Part shown: one piece after another, positions 9,058 to 17,957 of the stretch | How positions within the stretch are numbered: position 1 is the first letter of the stretch | Layout of the letters: each line of letters starts with the position of its first letter | Assembly (NCBI RefSeq): GCF_016495865.1 | Contig: NZ_CP054706.1 | Span: forward strand, 2,666,001 to 2,730,000 | Length of the DNA: 64,000 nucleotides | DNA from: Salicibibacter cibi | Lineage (GTDB): Bacteria > Bacillota > Bacilli > Bacillales > Marinococcaceae | Reading direction: 5' to 3' | Position numbers and translations under genes: made by a program | Notes under the pieces: generated by a model | Database searches by the model: none | Told to the model about the DNA's origin: nothing | Seen by the model: the letters and a program-made list of their open reading frames with translations, nothing else

Positions 9058-9335
9058 AGGACTGCTGAATAACGGAAAAAGATTGGCACATAAGCATTTT
9101 CCGTTGCTGTTGTCAAAGTTAGATGCAAGGAAATCCATCCTATAAACAAAAAAACCCTTGCACTTCTGGCGACGTATGGAGGGACGGTGCTGCAAGGGCG
9201 AGACTCCAGCGAAAAAACGGACGCGTCAAGATCCCGCAGCGTCGCGAGGAGGCTTGACCGTTCGTCCGCGGAAAGCGAAGCCATGGAAGCGGCATCCCGG
9301 CTTCAGCAGATATTTGCAAGTTGTTCTGCAATCCC
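9058..9335 (-). mobile_element. MITE-like element, copy 1 (inverted)
   Basis: 278 bp element, no protein coding capacity. Ends are imperfect inverted repeats GGGA(C/T)TGCTGAA (here the outermost G is A on one side). Flanked by TAAATA at 9052-9057 and again at 9336-9341, an apparent 6 bp target duplication. The interior shares with the other four copies a GC-rich block (TTTCCGCGGACGAACG … CGCTGGAGTCTCGCC) that resembles a repeat I recall as common between genes in halophilic and alkaliphilic Bacillaceae. Confidence 0.8.
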
Positions 9336-9419
9336 TAAATAACTGCTTGCATAGTTTCCATGTGTTAGAATCGTTGATCATTAATCAAAAAATCGCCATG
9401 AGTCATGGCGTATCCCGTT

Positions 9420-9662
9420 TCAGGCCATCGCATCAAAGCGATGGCCTTTGCCGGTCAACTTACTCTCGGATTCATGGCGATGATAGGGGGTCACGTACAC
9501 TCGAGAAGGGAATGGCTGTCCGTCTCGCTTATGGTAGTGACCGACGCGTTTTGCCCTGACACGATCAATCGGTGGATTTGCCTTGATTAACGGCGGCGCG
9601 GCTTGCACGCGATTGCGGTATTGGGAAGCAACATCGTTATGTTGCATCGGGACATAGCCCAT
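9420..9662 (-). CDS. Small basic hypothetical protein (80 aa)
   Basis: Frame MGYVPMQHNDVASQY… of 80 residues, rich in His, Arg, Gln and Pro, no membrane segment or signal peptide. ATG at 9662 is preceded by an AGGGGG-type site (about 8 bases). The 3' end overlaps a strong hairpin GGCCATCGC/GCGATGGCC (9422-9445), which could act as a terminator. Located next to cotZ, so a sporulation role is conceivable, but I do not recognise the family. Could be spurious. Confidence 0.4.
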   Translation of the reverse strand: MGYVPMQHNDVASQYRNRVQAAPPLIKANPPIDRVRAKRVGHYHKRDGQPFPSRVYVTPYHRHESESKLTGKGHRFDAMA

Positions 9663-9823
9663 CGCATAAACCCCCTTCCTCTCTCTATATATACCTATAC
9701 CCCAAAAACGATGGCAATACGCCTATTTCTCGTTAAAAGCCTTATTCGCGTGTGGCAAGGATACACGCATTAGGTAAAACGTACATAAGATGTAACGAAC
9801 CTGAAGGAAAAGGAGTGATGAAC

Positions 9824-10333
9824 GTGAGCTGCGGTTGCAAAGATTATGAATCGGGCCACTGTGTATGTGACGCGGTGCTCTCCATAAAGGAAGCACAGGA
9901 TGCTGTTGACAGAAAAGTAGATAACTGTGCAAACAGTTGCTACACAAACTTATTAAGCCCTAAAAGGCCCGGGATGGTTCAGGACACGGTTCCCTTCATG
10001 TTAAAAGACAAAAAGAGCAACTTGTTCTGGGCTACCGGCGGACTGACAGCGGATATGACGGACGTATTTGAAACGGTGTTTTTCCGGGTTGAGAGCATCG
10101 ACGCAAAAACGTGCTGTGCCACCTTGTCGTTGCTGCGCCCGACCAACGACATCAAGTTTACGCATAACTGCTGTGTCGACCCAACGTCGCTTTCCGACGT
10201 CTATACACTTGAAAAAACCCATTTCTGTATAGAAGTCGACTTGCGCTGCTTCTGCGCGATCCAATGCCTGGATCCGCACTTGCTCGATAATGTTGTCAAG
10301 AAAGACAAAAAACATCATCATTACGAAAAGTGA
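9824..10333 (+). CDS. cotZ: Spore coat (crust) morphogenetic protein CotZ
   Basis: About 169 residues, cysteine rich (some sixteen Cys), matching B. subtilis CotZ from end to end: CVCDAV near the N-terminus, SCYTNLL, VDPTSL, FCIEVDLRCFCAIQCL and the His-rich tail KDKKHHHYEK. CotZ organises the outermost spore layer (crust) with CotY. I choose GTG at 9824 (MSCGC, as in the family), eight bases after AAAGGAG; the ATG at 9818 is only two bases away. It converges on cotO with a 13-base overlap of the coding ends. No cotY/cotX neighbours are present. Confidence 0.93.
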   Translation: MSCGCKDYESGHCVCDAVLSIKEAQDAVDRKVDNCANSCYTNLLSPKRPGMVQDTVPFMLKDKKSNLFWATGGLTADMTDVFETVFFRVESIDAKTCCATLSLLRPTNDIKFTHNCCVDPTSLSDVYTLEKTHFCIEVDLRCFCAIQCLDPHLLDNVVKKDKKHHHYEK

Positions 10334-10931
10334 TCAAGGGATAATTCCTGCACATCGTCGTAATTGATCGTCACAAGATAAGGGGTTTGTTGGGTCTGCA
10401 TCGTAAAATACTGCTCCTCCGCAGCAGTAACGGTGCCGACCCATGTTTGTTCTTTCGCTTTACATATACACGTCATGGGTGTGCGATTCCGCATTTTTAA
10501 AAGAAATTCCACTTTTTCTTGCACGGATTTTTCTACAAAGGCTTGAGGTTTTTCTTCCTTTTTGTCTTCGTTCTTATCATCGCCGATACCTAAATGATCA
10601 TCAATAGGCTCTCTTTTAGCGGAGTGTTCCGACAATGTAGAAGCCAGGTTCTCTCGCGTACGATTGACATAATGCGATGGTGCGCTACTTTCCTGCCAAT
10701 CATAGCCTAAATGCTTCGATAAATTAAAGGAACGTTTTCTTTCTTGTTCTTTTTTTCCTCATTTTGATCATCGACTTCATGATTTTCTTCCGCGGGTTCT
10801 TCTTCACCTAAATGATTACGTTTGTACAAAACTTCCACTTCTGTACTGCCTTGGCCAGCAGATTCATGTTGATCGGGGGTATCGATATATAGCAGCGGTT
10901 GAACACGATTCCTCCGTTTTCGTGTGCTCAT
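10321..10931 (-). pseudogene. cotO: Spore coat protein CotO, reading frame broken by a one-base shift
   Basis: Two frames together give a CotO-like protein of about 200 residues. The first (10931-10707) has the N-terminal KRRNRVQPLLYI segment and a long acidic/lysine linker; the second (frame open from about 10750 down to 10321) continues with RKRSFNLSKHLGYDWQES and ends in the CotO C-terminal domain (RTPMTCICKAKEQTWVG…). The frames meet in a run of seven A (minus strand; T run near 10746-10752); one extra A restores a continuous protein EEKKEQERKRS. CotO is needed for late coat/crust assembly. Either a recent mutation, slippage-tolerant expression or a sequencing error. Position between cotZ and the fabI side matches B. 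subtilis. Confidence 0.75.
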
Positions 10932-11198
10932 CTCTTCTCCTCCCTCAGAAAACGTCTTGGTCCATTGTATTCAGTTGATAACAAGCTATGAATGAAAGGA
11001 AAAAAGAAACGTGCTTTATCTTAATATACGTTACCTTCGTTAAGAAAGACAGGGCTCCTATGCCACATAAACGAAAATTAGGTGATAGGCTGGTGCCTGT
11101 TTTGTCATTGAACGACACTCCTATGCGCATGACTGAATAACGTGTAAAAAGAACGATGGTATCGTTCTTCCAATGAAAAACTGGGAGGAGGAACTCAA

Positions 11199-11288
11199 AT
11201 GTCTGCCGGATACGGATTTGGTGGAGGATTTGCGTTAATTGTCGTACTGTTCATTTTGCTCATCATCGTTGGAGCATCTTACTGTTAA
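11199..11288 (+). CDS. YjcZ-family sporulation micropeptide (29 aa)
   Basis: MSAGYGFGGG followed by a single hydrophobic helix (FALIVVLFILLIIVG) and ASYC: the hallmark Gly-rich start plus one transmembrane segment of the YjcZ/YjzK tiny-TM family of Bacillus sporulation peptides. GGGAGGAG at 11183-11190 gives an eight-base spacer, and a good terminator follows at 11302. Stand-alone gene between cotO and the opp operon. Membrane or spore-envelope location is inferred from the family; function unknown. Confidence 0.9.
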   Translation: MSAGYGFGGGFALIVVLFILLIIVGASYC

Positions 11289-11301
11289 TAAGCGTAAGCT
11301 A

Positions 11302-11336
11302 AAATCATCCCCCGGGCTTAGGGATGATTTTTTTTG
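11302..11336 (+). terminator. Rho-independent terminator of the YjcZ-type gene
   Basis: Stem AAATCATCC / GGGATGATTT followed by a run of eight T. Confidence 0.85.
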
Positions 11337-11398
11337 TTTCCCGGATACTGCTTTTTTTGTATCGTATCATCCGAACAATTTACATTTTCTGGTATTTA

Positions 11399-11436
11399 AA
11401 AAAGAGTAAAAGAGGGATTCCCCTTTTACTCTTTTT
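11399..11436 (-). terminator. Terminator of the opp-type operon
   Basis: Twelve-base stem AAAGAGTAAAAG/CTTTTACTCTTT around GGGATTCCCC, with a T run on the minus strand. The stem overlaps the stop codon region of the OppF gene. Confidence 0.85.
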
Positions 11437-12457
11437 CGGCTACAGTGGTTTTATCATGTGAGGTACCATACTGCGCGATTTCTTCCATATGGTGGCAGGC
11501 GGCAAGGTGGTCGCCGCTCGAGTCGTCCGTCGCGCGAAGTTCTGGATCTTCCTGTTTACATATTTCCGTGGCGAACGGACAACGGGTGTGAAACCGGCAA
11601 CCGCTTGGAGGATCCAAAGGCGATGGGACATCCCCTTCCAACATGATACGCTCGCTTTTCCTTTCGGGATCCGGAACGGGGATCGCCGAAAGCAATGCGC
11701 GCGTATACGGGTGGCGCGGCTCGTCAAACAAGGCTTTTTTATCGCCGATTTCCACGATTTTTCCTAGATACATGACGACCACGCGATCGGAGATGTGGCG
11801 AACAACGCCCAAGTCGTGGGAAATAAACAAGTACGTAAGGCCGTACTCCTTCTGCAAGTCTCTGAGCAGGTTTAATACTTGTGCCTGCGTGGAAACATCA
11901 AGGGCAGATACCGCTTCGTCGCAGACGATCAACTTCGGATCCACGGAAAGGGCACGCGCGATTCCGATTCTTTGCCGTTGTCCTCCGCTAAATTCGTGCG
12001 GATAACGCTCGGCTTGTTGCGGACGGAGACCGACAACATCCATTAACTCGCGAATCCGTTTCGGGCGATCGTTTTTCGGGACGACGCCTTGAATGGCCAT
12101 TGCCTCGTCGAGAATTTGTTTCACTTTTTGGCGCGGGTTTAACGAAGCAAATGGATCTTGGAAAATGATTTGCATGTCTTTTCGTTTTTTCCGAAGATCG
12201 GTCTTATTTAGATTGCGAAAATCTTCCCCTTCAAAATAAATTTCCCCGTCGGTCGGTTCTTCCAACCGCAAAATCGCACGTCCGGTCGTCGACTTTCCGC
12301 AACCGGACTCGCCGACGATGCTCAGCGTTTCTCCTTCGTTGATCGCAAACGATATGTCATCGACCGCTTTGACATCGGCAAGTTTGCGATTGAGAACCCC
12401 ACCTTTCACCGGAAAATATTTCTTTAAATTTTTTGTTTCGAAAAGAGGCGTTGTCAT
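11426..12457 (-). CDS. Oligopeptide/dipeptide ABC importer ATPase, OppF/DppF type
   Basis: 343-residue ATPase: Walker A GESGCGKSTTGR, signature FSGGQRQRIGIARAL, Walker B LIVCDEAVSALD, and the C-terminal oligopeptide-transporter extension with four cysteines (CRFHTRCPFATEIC…C) that may hold an Fe-S cluster. Pairs with the second ATPase upstream to drive peptide uptake. Starts inside the end of the OppD gene (four-base overlap). Last gene of the minus-strand operon C-B-D-F. Whether the substrate is di- or oligopeptide is not readable from the ATPase. Confidence 0.92.
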   Translation of the reverse strand: MTTPLFETKNLKKYFPVKGGVLNRKLADVKAVDDISFAINEGETLSIVGESGCGKSTTGRAILRLEEPTDGEIYFEGEDFRNLNKTDLRKKRKDMQIIFQDPFASLNPRQKVKQILDEAMAIQGVVPKNDRPKRIRELMDVVGLRPQQAERYPHEFSGGQRQRIGIARALSVDPKLIVCDEAVSALDVSTQAQVLNLLRDLQKEYGLTYLFISHDLGVVRHISDRVVVMYLGKIVEIGDKKALFDEPRHPYTRALLSAIPVPDPERKSERIMLEGDVPSPLDPPSGCRFHTRCPFATEICKQEDPELRATDDSSGDHLAACHHMEEIAQYGTSHDKTTVAEKE

Positions 12458-13500
12458 GATTCTTGGTGCACCTCCTTATTCATCGGATGTTCTTGTTCCC
12501 ATTCATCGGTATATATCCAACAGCGTACAGATCCGTTGTCACTTTCCCCATCGAGGTTGTTTTTAGGCGTCCCCAGCGATGGATGCGTGTTGCAAATCTC
12601 AGAAGCGAACGGGCAACGCGAGGCAAATCGGCAGCCGTTTGGCATTTCCGCCGGGCTCGGAACCGTGCCTCTAATCACTTCCAATTCCTCCACGTCCACA
12701 TCATGGCGGGGAATCGACCGCATCAACCCTTGCGTATACGGATGCAACGGACGTTTAAACAGCGTGTTCACGTCTGCTTGTTCCACGACTTCCCCGGCGT
12801 ACATAACAGCCACTTGATCAGCCGTTTCCGCGATAACCCCAAGATCGTGGGTAATGATCATAACGGCCATTCCCGTTGATTCCTGCAAGCTTTTCATCAA
12901 TTCGAGAATCTGTGCCTGAATGGTGACATCAAGTGCGGTCGTCGGTTCATCGGCAATCAACAATTCAGGTTCGCACGCAAGCGCCATCGCGATCATCACA
13001 CGCTGCCGCATCCCGCCGGACAACTCATGGGGGTAACTTTTCGCCCGACTTTTCGGCGCGGGAATCCCCACAAGTTTGAGCATGCGGATGACTTCCTGAT
13101 GGGCTTCACGTTTGCCCATTTTTTTATGAATCCTTACCGTTTCAGCCACTTGATGGCCAACGGTAAAGACCGGATTTAAAGAGGTCATTGGTTCTTGAAA
13201 AATCATGGAAAGACGATTGCCGCGATATTTTGCAATCTGCGCTTTTGATTTTTTGAGTAAATCTTCGCCGTTTAATTCGATCTTGCCGCCGACAATTTCT
13301 CCGGGAGATTGAATCAGCTGCATCACCGATAAGGAAGTAATGCTTTTCCCGGAACCGGATTCTCCGACAATGCCCAGCGTTTCATTCGATCCTACTTCAA
13401 AATCAACGCCATCGACCGCTTTTACTTCGCCGTCCGGTGTAAAAAATGACGTTTGCAACCCTTCCACGTTTAAAACAGGAGCTTCTTCGTTGTTCGCCAC
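12454..13500 (-). CDS. Oligopeptide/dipeptide ABC importer ATPase, OppD/DppD type
   Basis: 348 residues with Walker [13 protein letters not shown], signature [15 protein letters not shown], Walker [13 protein letters not shown] and the Cys-containing C-terminal extension ([15 protein letters not shown]). Heterodimer partner of the OppF-type ATPase. Start ATG at 13500 is 18 bases after the permease gene end, with AAAGGGGG upstream. Operon position third of four. Confidence 0.92.
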   Translation of the reverse strand: MANNEEAPVLNVEGLQTSFFTPDGEVKAVDGVDFEVGSNETLGIVGESGSGKSITSLSVMQLIQSPGEIVGGKIELNGEDLLKKSKAQIAKYRGNRLSMIFQEPMTSLNPVFTVGHQVAETVRIHKKMGKREAHQEVIRMLKLVGIPAPKSRAKSYPHELSGGMRQRVMIAMALACEPELLIADEPTTALDVTIQAQILELMKSLQESTGMAVMIITHDLGVIAETADQVAVMYAGEVVEQADVNTLFKRPLHPYTQGLMRSIPRHDVDVEELEVIRGTVPSPAEMPNGCRFASRCPFASEICNTHPSLGTPKNNLDGESDNGSVRCWIYTDEWEQEHPMNKEVHQES

Positions 13501-13518
13501 CGCACATGCCCCCTTTCT

Positions 13519-14435
13519 TTAATTCAATTCAATGCGTTTATTCAAGACGCGATAAAGGATATCAACGAGGAAATTAACGAGTACGAATGTTAGCGCGAGG
13601 ACGATAACCGTTCCTTGTACAACCGGAAAATCCCGTTGGGAAATGGCATCGACAACGAGTCGTCCCAATCCGTTAATGCTAAAGACCGACTCGGTAAGAA
13701 CCGCCCCGCTCAAGAAATAGCCAAATTGCAGACCGATCACCGTGACGACCGGGATTAACGCGTTTCTCAAGGCGTGTTTGTAAATGACGAGCCGTTCTTT
13801 GACCCCTTTGGCCCGCGCAGTTCGAACGTAATCTTCCCCGATGACTTCGAGCATGGCCGAACGGGTCATACGAGCGATGATCGCCGCTCCGGCTGTTCCC
13901 ATTGTAATCGCTGGCAGGAAGATTTGCTGCCAATCCCCCCAACCGGAGGTAGGCAACCAGCCCAATTGGTTGGCAAACACATACATAAGCATGAGGCCAA
14001 GCCAAAAGTTTGGCATCGAGAGGCCGATAACCGCAAATGCCATCGTCCCAAAATCGCGGAAGGAGTTTTGCTTCGTCGCCGCTAGAATACCACCGATAAG
14101 ACCAACGCTAACTGCAACGACAAGTCCCCAAAATGCGAGTTCCAACGTAATCCAGAAGCGTGGGGCTACCAATTCCATGACCGGTTGGCCGGTGCGTACG
14201 GATTCGCCGAGGTCAAAACGGAGAAGATCACCTAAAAATAATCCATATTGTACATATAAAGGTTCGTTTAAGCCCAGATTCTCCCTCATTTGTTCCAATT
14301 GTTCTTCCGAAGCCGCCTCACCGGCCATGACTTGGGCTGCATCTCCGGGGATCAGTTGTATGATCAAAAAGCAACGAGGGTCACGCGATGATGACGGATC
14401 AGTTGTAGAAAACGGCGAATGATAAAGATGTGCAT
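13519..14435 (-). pseudogene. Peptide ABC importer permease, OppB/DppB type, 5' end frameshifted
   Basis: The body of the permease (about 280 residues from FLIIQLIPGDAAQVM onward, with the coupling loop EVIGEDYVRTARAKG and five membrane segments) is intact, but its natural N-terminus MHIFIIRRFLQLI, starting at 14435 after GGAGG, is in another frame. Between them the family pattern LIPVIIGVTLVAFLII can be recovered only by adding bases in C, G and T runs (roughly at 14395, 14385 and 14365). Read in the body frame, the sequence extends back to 14565 inside the OppC gene with an unrelated N-terminus. The other operon genes are intact, so sequencing errors in homopolymers are as likely as a genuine null mutation. 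Confidence 0.75.
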
Positions 14436-14447
14436 GTTTGCGCCTCC

Positions 14448-15365
14448 TTACTTTTTCGATCTTGGATCCAACGCATCCCGCAAACCATCCCCCAGCATGT
14501 TGAAGCCAAGGACGATGAGCACGAGCGCGATCCCCGGAAACAGGGTCAAATGGGGGTTTTCCCACATATAACTTCTTCCCGAGTTAAGCATGGCCCCCCA
14601 TTCGGATGTTGGCGGTTGGACACCAAGCCCGAGAAAGGATAAACCGGCTGCACTGAGAATCGATGTTGCTACCTGCAATGAAGCTTGTACGATAATCGGC
14701 GAGCTAACATTCGGAAGGATGTGCTGAAAAATAATCTTTCCATCCCTGGCCCCTAGCGCTCGTACCGCTTCTACGTACTCCACCGATTTTACTTCCAACA
14801 CCGACCCGCGGGTGATCCTGGCAAAAACTGGGATATTATAAATCGCTAATGCGATAATGACGTTATTCAAGTTGGGACCGAGTGCACTTACGATCGCAAG
14901 CGCCAATAAGATTCCCGGAAACGCAAGCAATACATCGGAGACGCGCATAATGATGGAATCAATGATGCGCCCGTAATAGCCTGCAAACAAGCCGAGAATA
15001 ATCCCAAACACCGCGCCGATCGCAACGGATAATACACCGACATATAACGTTAAATGTGTACCGTAAATAATCCGACTGTAGATATCCCTGCCGTTATGGT
15101 CCGTTCCAAACCAATGTTCCGATGATGGCGACTGGAAATCGTTGAGCACATCGGTTGAATCGGGATTATGTGTCATTAAATCAAATGGAAGAATCCGAAA
15201 TTGTGACAGTAACGTGCTTAACGCGATAAGTGTAAAAAGGATTAAAATAATGCCGCCGATTAATGACGATTTGTTGCGTATTAATTTTTTCATCAAGTTC
15301 TTGAAGCGTGATTCCGGCGCTGCAAATTCTTCGTGTTCCGGTTGCTGCTTTACGGTTGACCCCAT
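14448..15365 (-). CDS. Peptide ABC importer permease, OppC/DppC type
   Basis: 305 residues, six membrane segments. N-terminal cytoplasmic helix then membrane segment (SSLIGGIILILFTLIAL), extracellular region with HWFGTDHNGRDIYSR (the conserved GTD..GRD..SR motif of OppC/DppC proteins), and coupling loop EVKSVEYVEAVRALGARD. First gene of the minus-strand operon and divergent from the binding-protein gene at 15797. The unusual order C-B-D-F, with the solute-binding gene divergent, differs from the oppABCDF operon of B. subtilis. Confidence 0.92.
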   Translation of the reverse strand: MGSTVKQQPEHEEFAAPESRFKNLMKKLIRNKSSLIGGIILILFTLIALSTLLSQFRILPFDLMTHNPDSTDVLNDFQSPSSEHWFGTDHNGRDIYSRIIYGTHLTLYVGVLSVAIGAVFGIILGLFAGYYGRIIDSIIMRVSDVLLAFPGILLALAIVSALGPNLNNVIIALAIYNIPVFARITRGSVLEVKSVEYVEAVRALGARDGKIIFQHILPNVSSPIIVQASLQVATSILSAAGLSFLGLGVQPPTSEWGAMLNSGRSYMWENPHLTLFPGIALVLIVLGFNMLGDGLRDALDPRSKK

Positions 15366-15600
15366 CCTCGCTCAACCCTTTCTCATATTCTTCCATCCTA
15401 ACTATTTTCATGGGTAGGTAGACTCACCATGTTTACAATAATGCATATATGCGCTTTCGGCAAGCATTATTCGAACATTGTGTGACTTTTTTTATTTAAA
15501 ATTAATGCATTAAGTTTACATGAAACCCTTGTTGTTGTAAATCGTATTTTTTTCCGTTTCTAATTATTATTTGCCATCAAAGTCGTCTTTAAATTCGTAA

Positions 15601-15759
15601 ATTCGTAAGATAGAGTGGCGATTTGAAACGTTACGGTTGTTCTGGTTATTTTGGGGTTGATGTGTCGCCCTTTCTGTTTTATATTTTAATCTGATGTCGT
15701 TATCCTTCTAATTTTGCCAAAAAAAATGTATTGAAAGTTTTTAATTCGTAAGATATAGT
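15601..15759 (+). promoter_or_regulatory. Promoter of the peptide-binding gene with a duplicated 16-base element
   Basis: TTGAAA (15731-15736) and TATAGT (15754-15759) with a 17-base spacer sit about 38 bases before the start codon. The 16-mer ATTCGTAAGATATAGT that contains this -10 (15744-15759) recurs with one change at 15601-15616. The repeat may mark a regulator site or a second promoter. Rest of the 430-base divergent region is AT-rich with no gene. Confidence 0.5.
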
Positions 15760-15796
15760 TAATTTGACTTTTAATATTCCAAGGGGGGAATAACGT

Positions 15797-17461
15797 ATGA
15801 AGCGTTACAAACGTACCGGTTACTTCGTCGGAACTGCTCTTGCTACAAGCTTGTTGCTCGCGGCTTGTACGGATGACTCAGATGTGGACGAGGGCGCCGA
15901 AGAAACAGAGGGCGAGGAAGAGGAAGAAGCTGATGATGGGGAGGAAGCTTCCGGTGAGCCTCAAGAAGGCGGGGACTTCATGATGTCTCTACCAGGGGAG
16001 CCTGTTACAATGGATCCACACGGTTCCAATGATAACCCGTCAGCTCAAGCCCGTACTTTAATGTATGAAACACTCGTAACGCAAAATCCCGAAACACTCG
16101 AGGTTGAAACCGAAGGTTTGGCAGAATCATTCGACCAACCCGATGATGACACTTGGGTTTTTGAACTTCATGAAGGGGTTCAGTTCCATAATGGCGAAGA
16201 ATTGACGGCTGACGATGTTGTTGCCACATTCGAACGCGTGCTTGAAGAAGACCGCGCATCCGAAGCAGCCTTTCTGTTTGAAATGATTGAAGATATTGAG
16301 GCCGTTGATGACTACACAGTGGAATTCACGACCGAATATCCATTCGCTGCCTTGGACGCACACCTTGCACACAATGCTGCCGGCATTATGAGTGAAGCCG
16401 CGATCGAAGAAGAGGAAGAAGGCGATGAGCTCAACTTGGAAACGGAAGCTGTCGGCACAGGGCCATTTGAATTTGAAGATTGGACACAAGGGGATTCACT
16501 GACATTTACTAAAAATGAGGATTACTGGGGCGACAATGCTTACCTGGACAGCGTAACATTTGAAATTGTCGGTGAAGACCTTACGCGCGTCAGCATGCTT
16601 GAAAATAATGAAACACACTTTGCCGAAGACATCCAGCCAACGTTGATGGATCAAGTGGATGCCCTCGATAATGCGAGCGCTCTAACAGAACCGAGTCTAA
16701 GCATGACCTATATGGGTTTTAACACACAGGAAGAACCTTTCGATGATCCTCAGGTGCGCCAAGCCATTGCAATGGCGATAGACAACGAAATGCTGGTCGA
16801 TGGCGTTTACGAAGGCTACGGAGAAGCGGCGAACGGTCCTATCAATGATCTCGTCTTTGGTTATAATGAAGATGTCGAAGATGCCGACGCGACAAATTAT
16901 GATCCTGATCAAGCGCAAGAGTTGCTTGCAGACGCCGGTTATGAAGAAGATGAATTGGAAATTACATTGTGGACAAACAATGAAAGCGATGTTCGTGAAC
17001 AAACCACTGAACTTGTCCAAGACCAACTCGGAGAAATTGGGGTTGACGTTTCCATTGAAAATGTTGAATGGGGTGCTTATTTAGACCAAACCGCTGAAGG
17101 TGAACACGAGATGTTTATCCTTGGTTGGGGAACGGTAACCGCAGACGCTGACTACACCATGTATGCCTTGCTCCATTCCGATAGCGTGGGAGCACCGGGC
17201 AACCGAGCCTTCTATGAAAACGACGAAGTCGACGACCTTATTATGGACGCTCGACAGGAAACAGATGATGACGCACGCGAAGAGCTCTATGCCGAAATTT
17301 TGGATATTACAGTAGAAGAAGCACCTTACATTTACACTGTCTTTGATGAGCTTCGTTTCGGACTCTCTGATTCTGTGGAAAACTTTGTCTTCCATCCAAA
17401 CCGTACCTTTGATTTAAGCGAGACGTATATTACGGAAGATGCTGAAGAAGGCGGTTATTAA
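15797..17461 (+). CDS. Peptide-binding lipoprotein of an Opp/Dpp-type ABC importer (SBP_bac_5)
   Basis: 554 residues. Signal peptide with lipobox LAAC (Cys ~24), an extremely acidic linker (runs of Glu and Asp, residues 26-55), then the family-5 binding domain: GGDFMMSLPGEPVTMDPH, FELHEGVQFHNGEELTADDV and TGPFEFEDW. Surface acidity is typical of salt-adapted secreted proteins. Captures peptides for the divergent permease/ATPase operon. GGGGGG-type site nine bases before the ATG and a terminator directly after. Dipeptide versus oligopeptide (DppE/OppA) not resolved; nickel binding is a less likely alternative. Confidence 0.92.
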   Translation: MKRYKRTGYFVGTALATSLLLAACTDDSDVDEGAEETEGEEEEEADDGEEASGEPQEGGDFMMSLPGEPVTMDPHGSNDNPSAQARTLMYETLVTQNPETLEVETEGLAESFDQPDDDTWVFELHEGVQFHNGEELTADDVVATFERVLEEDRASEAAFLFEMIEDIEAVDDYTVEFTTEYPFAALDAHLAHNAAGIMSEAAIEEEEEGDELNLETEAVGTGPFEFEDWTQGDSLTFTKNEDYWGDNAYLDSVTFEIVGEDLTRVSMLENNETHFAEDIQPTLMDQVDALDNASALTEPSLSMTYMGFNTQEEPFDDPQVRQAIAMAIDNEMLVDGVYEGYGEAANGPINDLVFGYNEDVEDADATNYDPDQAQELLADAGYEEDELEITLWTNNESDVREQTTELVQDQLGEIGVDVSIENVEWGAYLDQTAEGEHEMFILGWGTVTADADYTMYALLHSDSVGAPGNRAFYENDEVDDLIMDARQETDDDAREELYAEILDITVEEAPYIYTVFDELRFGLSDSVENFVFHPNRTFDLSETYITEDAEEGGY

Positions 17462-17470
17462 AATCGATTA

Positions 17471-17503
17471 AACCACGCACGGGAAACCGGCGTGGTTTTT
17501 ATT
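17471..17503 (+). terminator. Terminator of the peptide-binding protein gene
   Basis: Stem AACCACGC / GCGTGGTT followed by TTTATTT, starting ten bases after the stop codon. Confidence 0.85.
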
Positions 17504-17550
17504 TGATTCGTTGTGACACCAGGACTTTTTCCGGCAGATTCTGTTACTCT

Positions 17551-17778
17551 TCATTTCCCTTTCAGTCGTTCAACTTCCGAACAGATTTCGTGTTGCCATT
17601 CATAATCTTCTGTCGTATAAGCGATATACGACATGGCGGCTAGTTTTTCTTTTTCCCTATAAAAATTTTTTAAGTACTGTTTGCTTTCCATATATTCTTG
17701 TTGTTCATGATCGGTCAGCGGCCGATGATCAGCCTCGAGCACCAAACGAATAAGTCTTTCTGCTACGACAGAGTACAA
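17551..17778 (-). CDS. Small conserved hypothetical protein (75 aa)
   Basis: Soluble, charged, all-helical looking protein: LTDHEQQEYMESKQYL … MSYIAYTTEDYEWQHEICSEVERL. The ending (WQHEIC near the C-terminus) matches my memory of a small uncharacterised family in Bacillaceae and Paenibacillaceae (DUF7667-like), which I cannot confirm here. TTG start at 17778; the Shine-Dalgarno sequence is weak (AAAGTGAG). Lies between the peptide-binding gene and fabI. No function can be assigned. Confidence 0.6.
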   Translation of the reverse strand: MYSVVAERLIRLVLEADHRPLTDHEQQEYMESKQYLKNFYREKEKLAAMSYIAYTTEDYEWQHEICSEVERLKGK

Positions 17779-17916
17779 AAGTCATCACTCACTTTCATTC
17801 ATCACTCCTTGTAGCATCTCCCAGAGAATGTAAAAATATAGCTTTTTTTTAATTTGGCGGTGACCGGGTGTTTATTTTGACCGTATGCACGCTGCTCACA
17901 GACTTTATCAGCCAAA

Positions 17917-17940
17917 CTTAAAAAACTGCCCGCAGGCAGT
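17917..17940 (-). terminator. Terminator of fabI
   Basis: On the minus strand, stem ACTGCC/GGCAGT with a four-base loop followed by TTTTTTAAG, 18 bases after the fabI stop. Confidence 0.8.
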
Positions 17941-17957
17941 CTTCTAGTCTTTCCCCA

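Noticed and set aside
9158-9559. Plus-strand protein of 133 residues across the MITE
   Set aside because: It is the translated GC-rich repeat; similar open frames appear in every copy and have no ribosome binding site.
10945-11130. Minus-strand 61-residue frame
   Set aside because: Lacks start signal and protein-like composition; it fills the cotO upstream region.
14436-14565. Permease start at 14565
   Set aside because: This N-terminus overlaps the OppC gene in another frame, is hydrophilic and unlike any permease; the natural start is the ATG at 14435 in a shifted frame.
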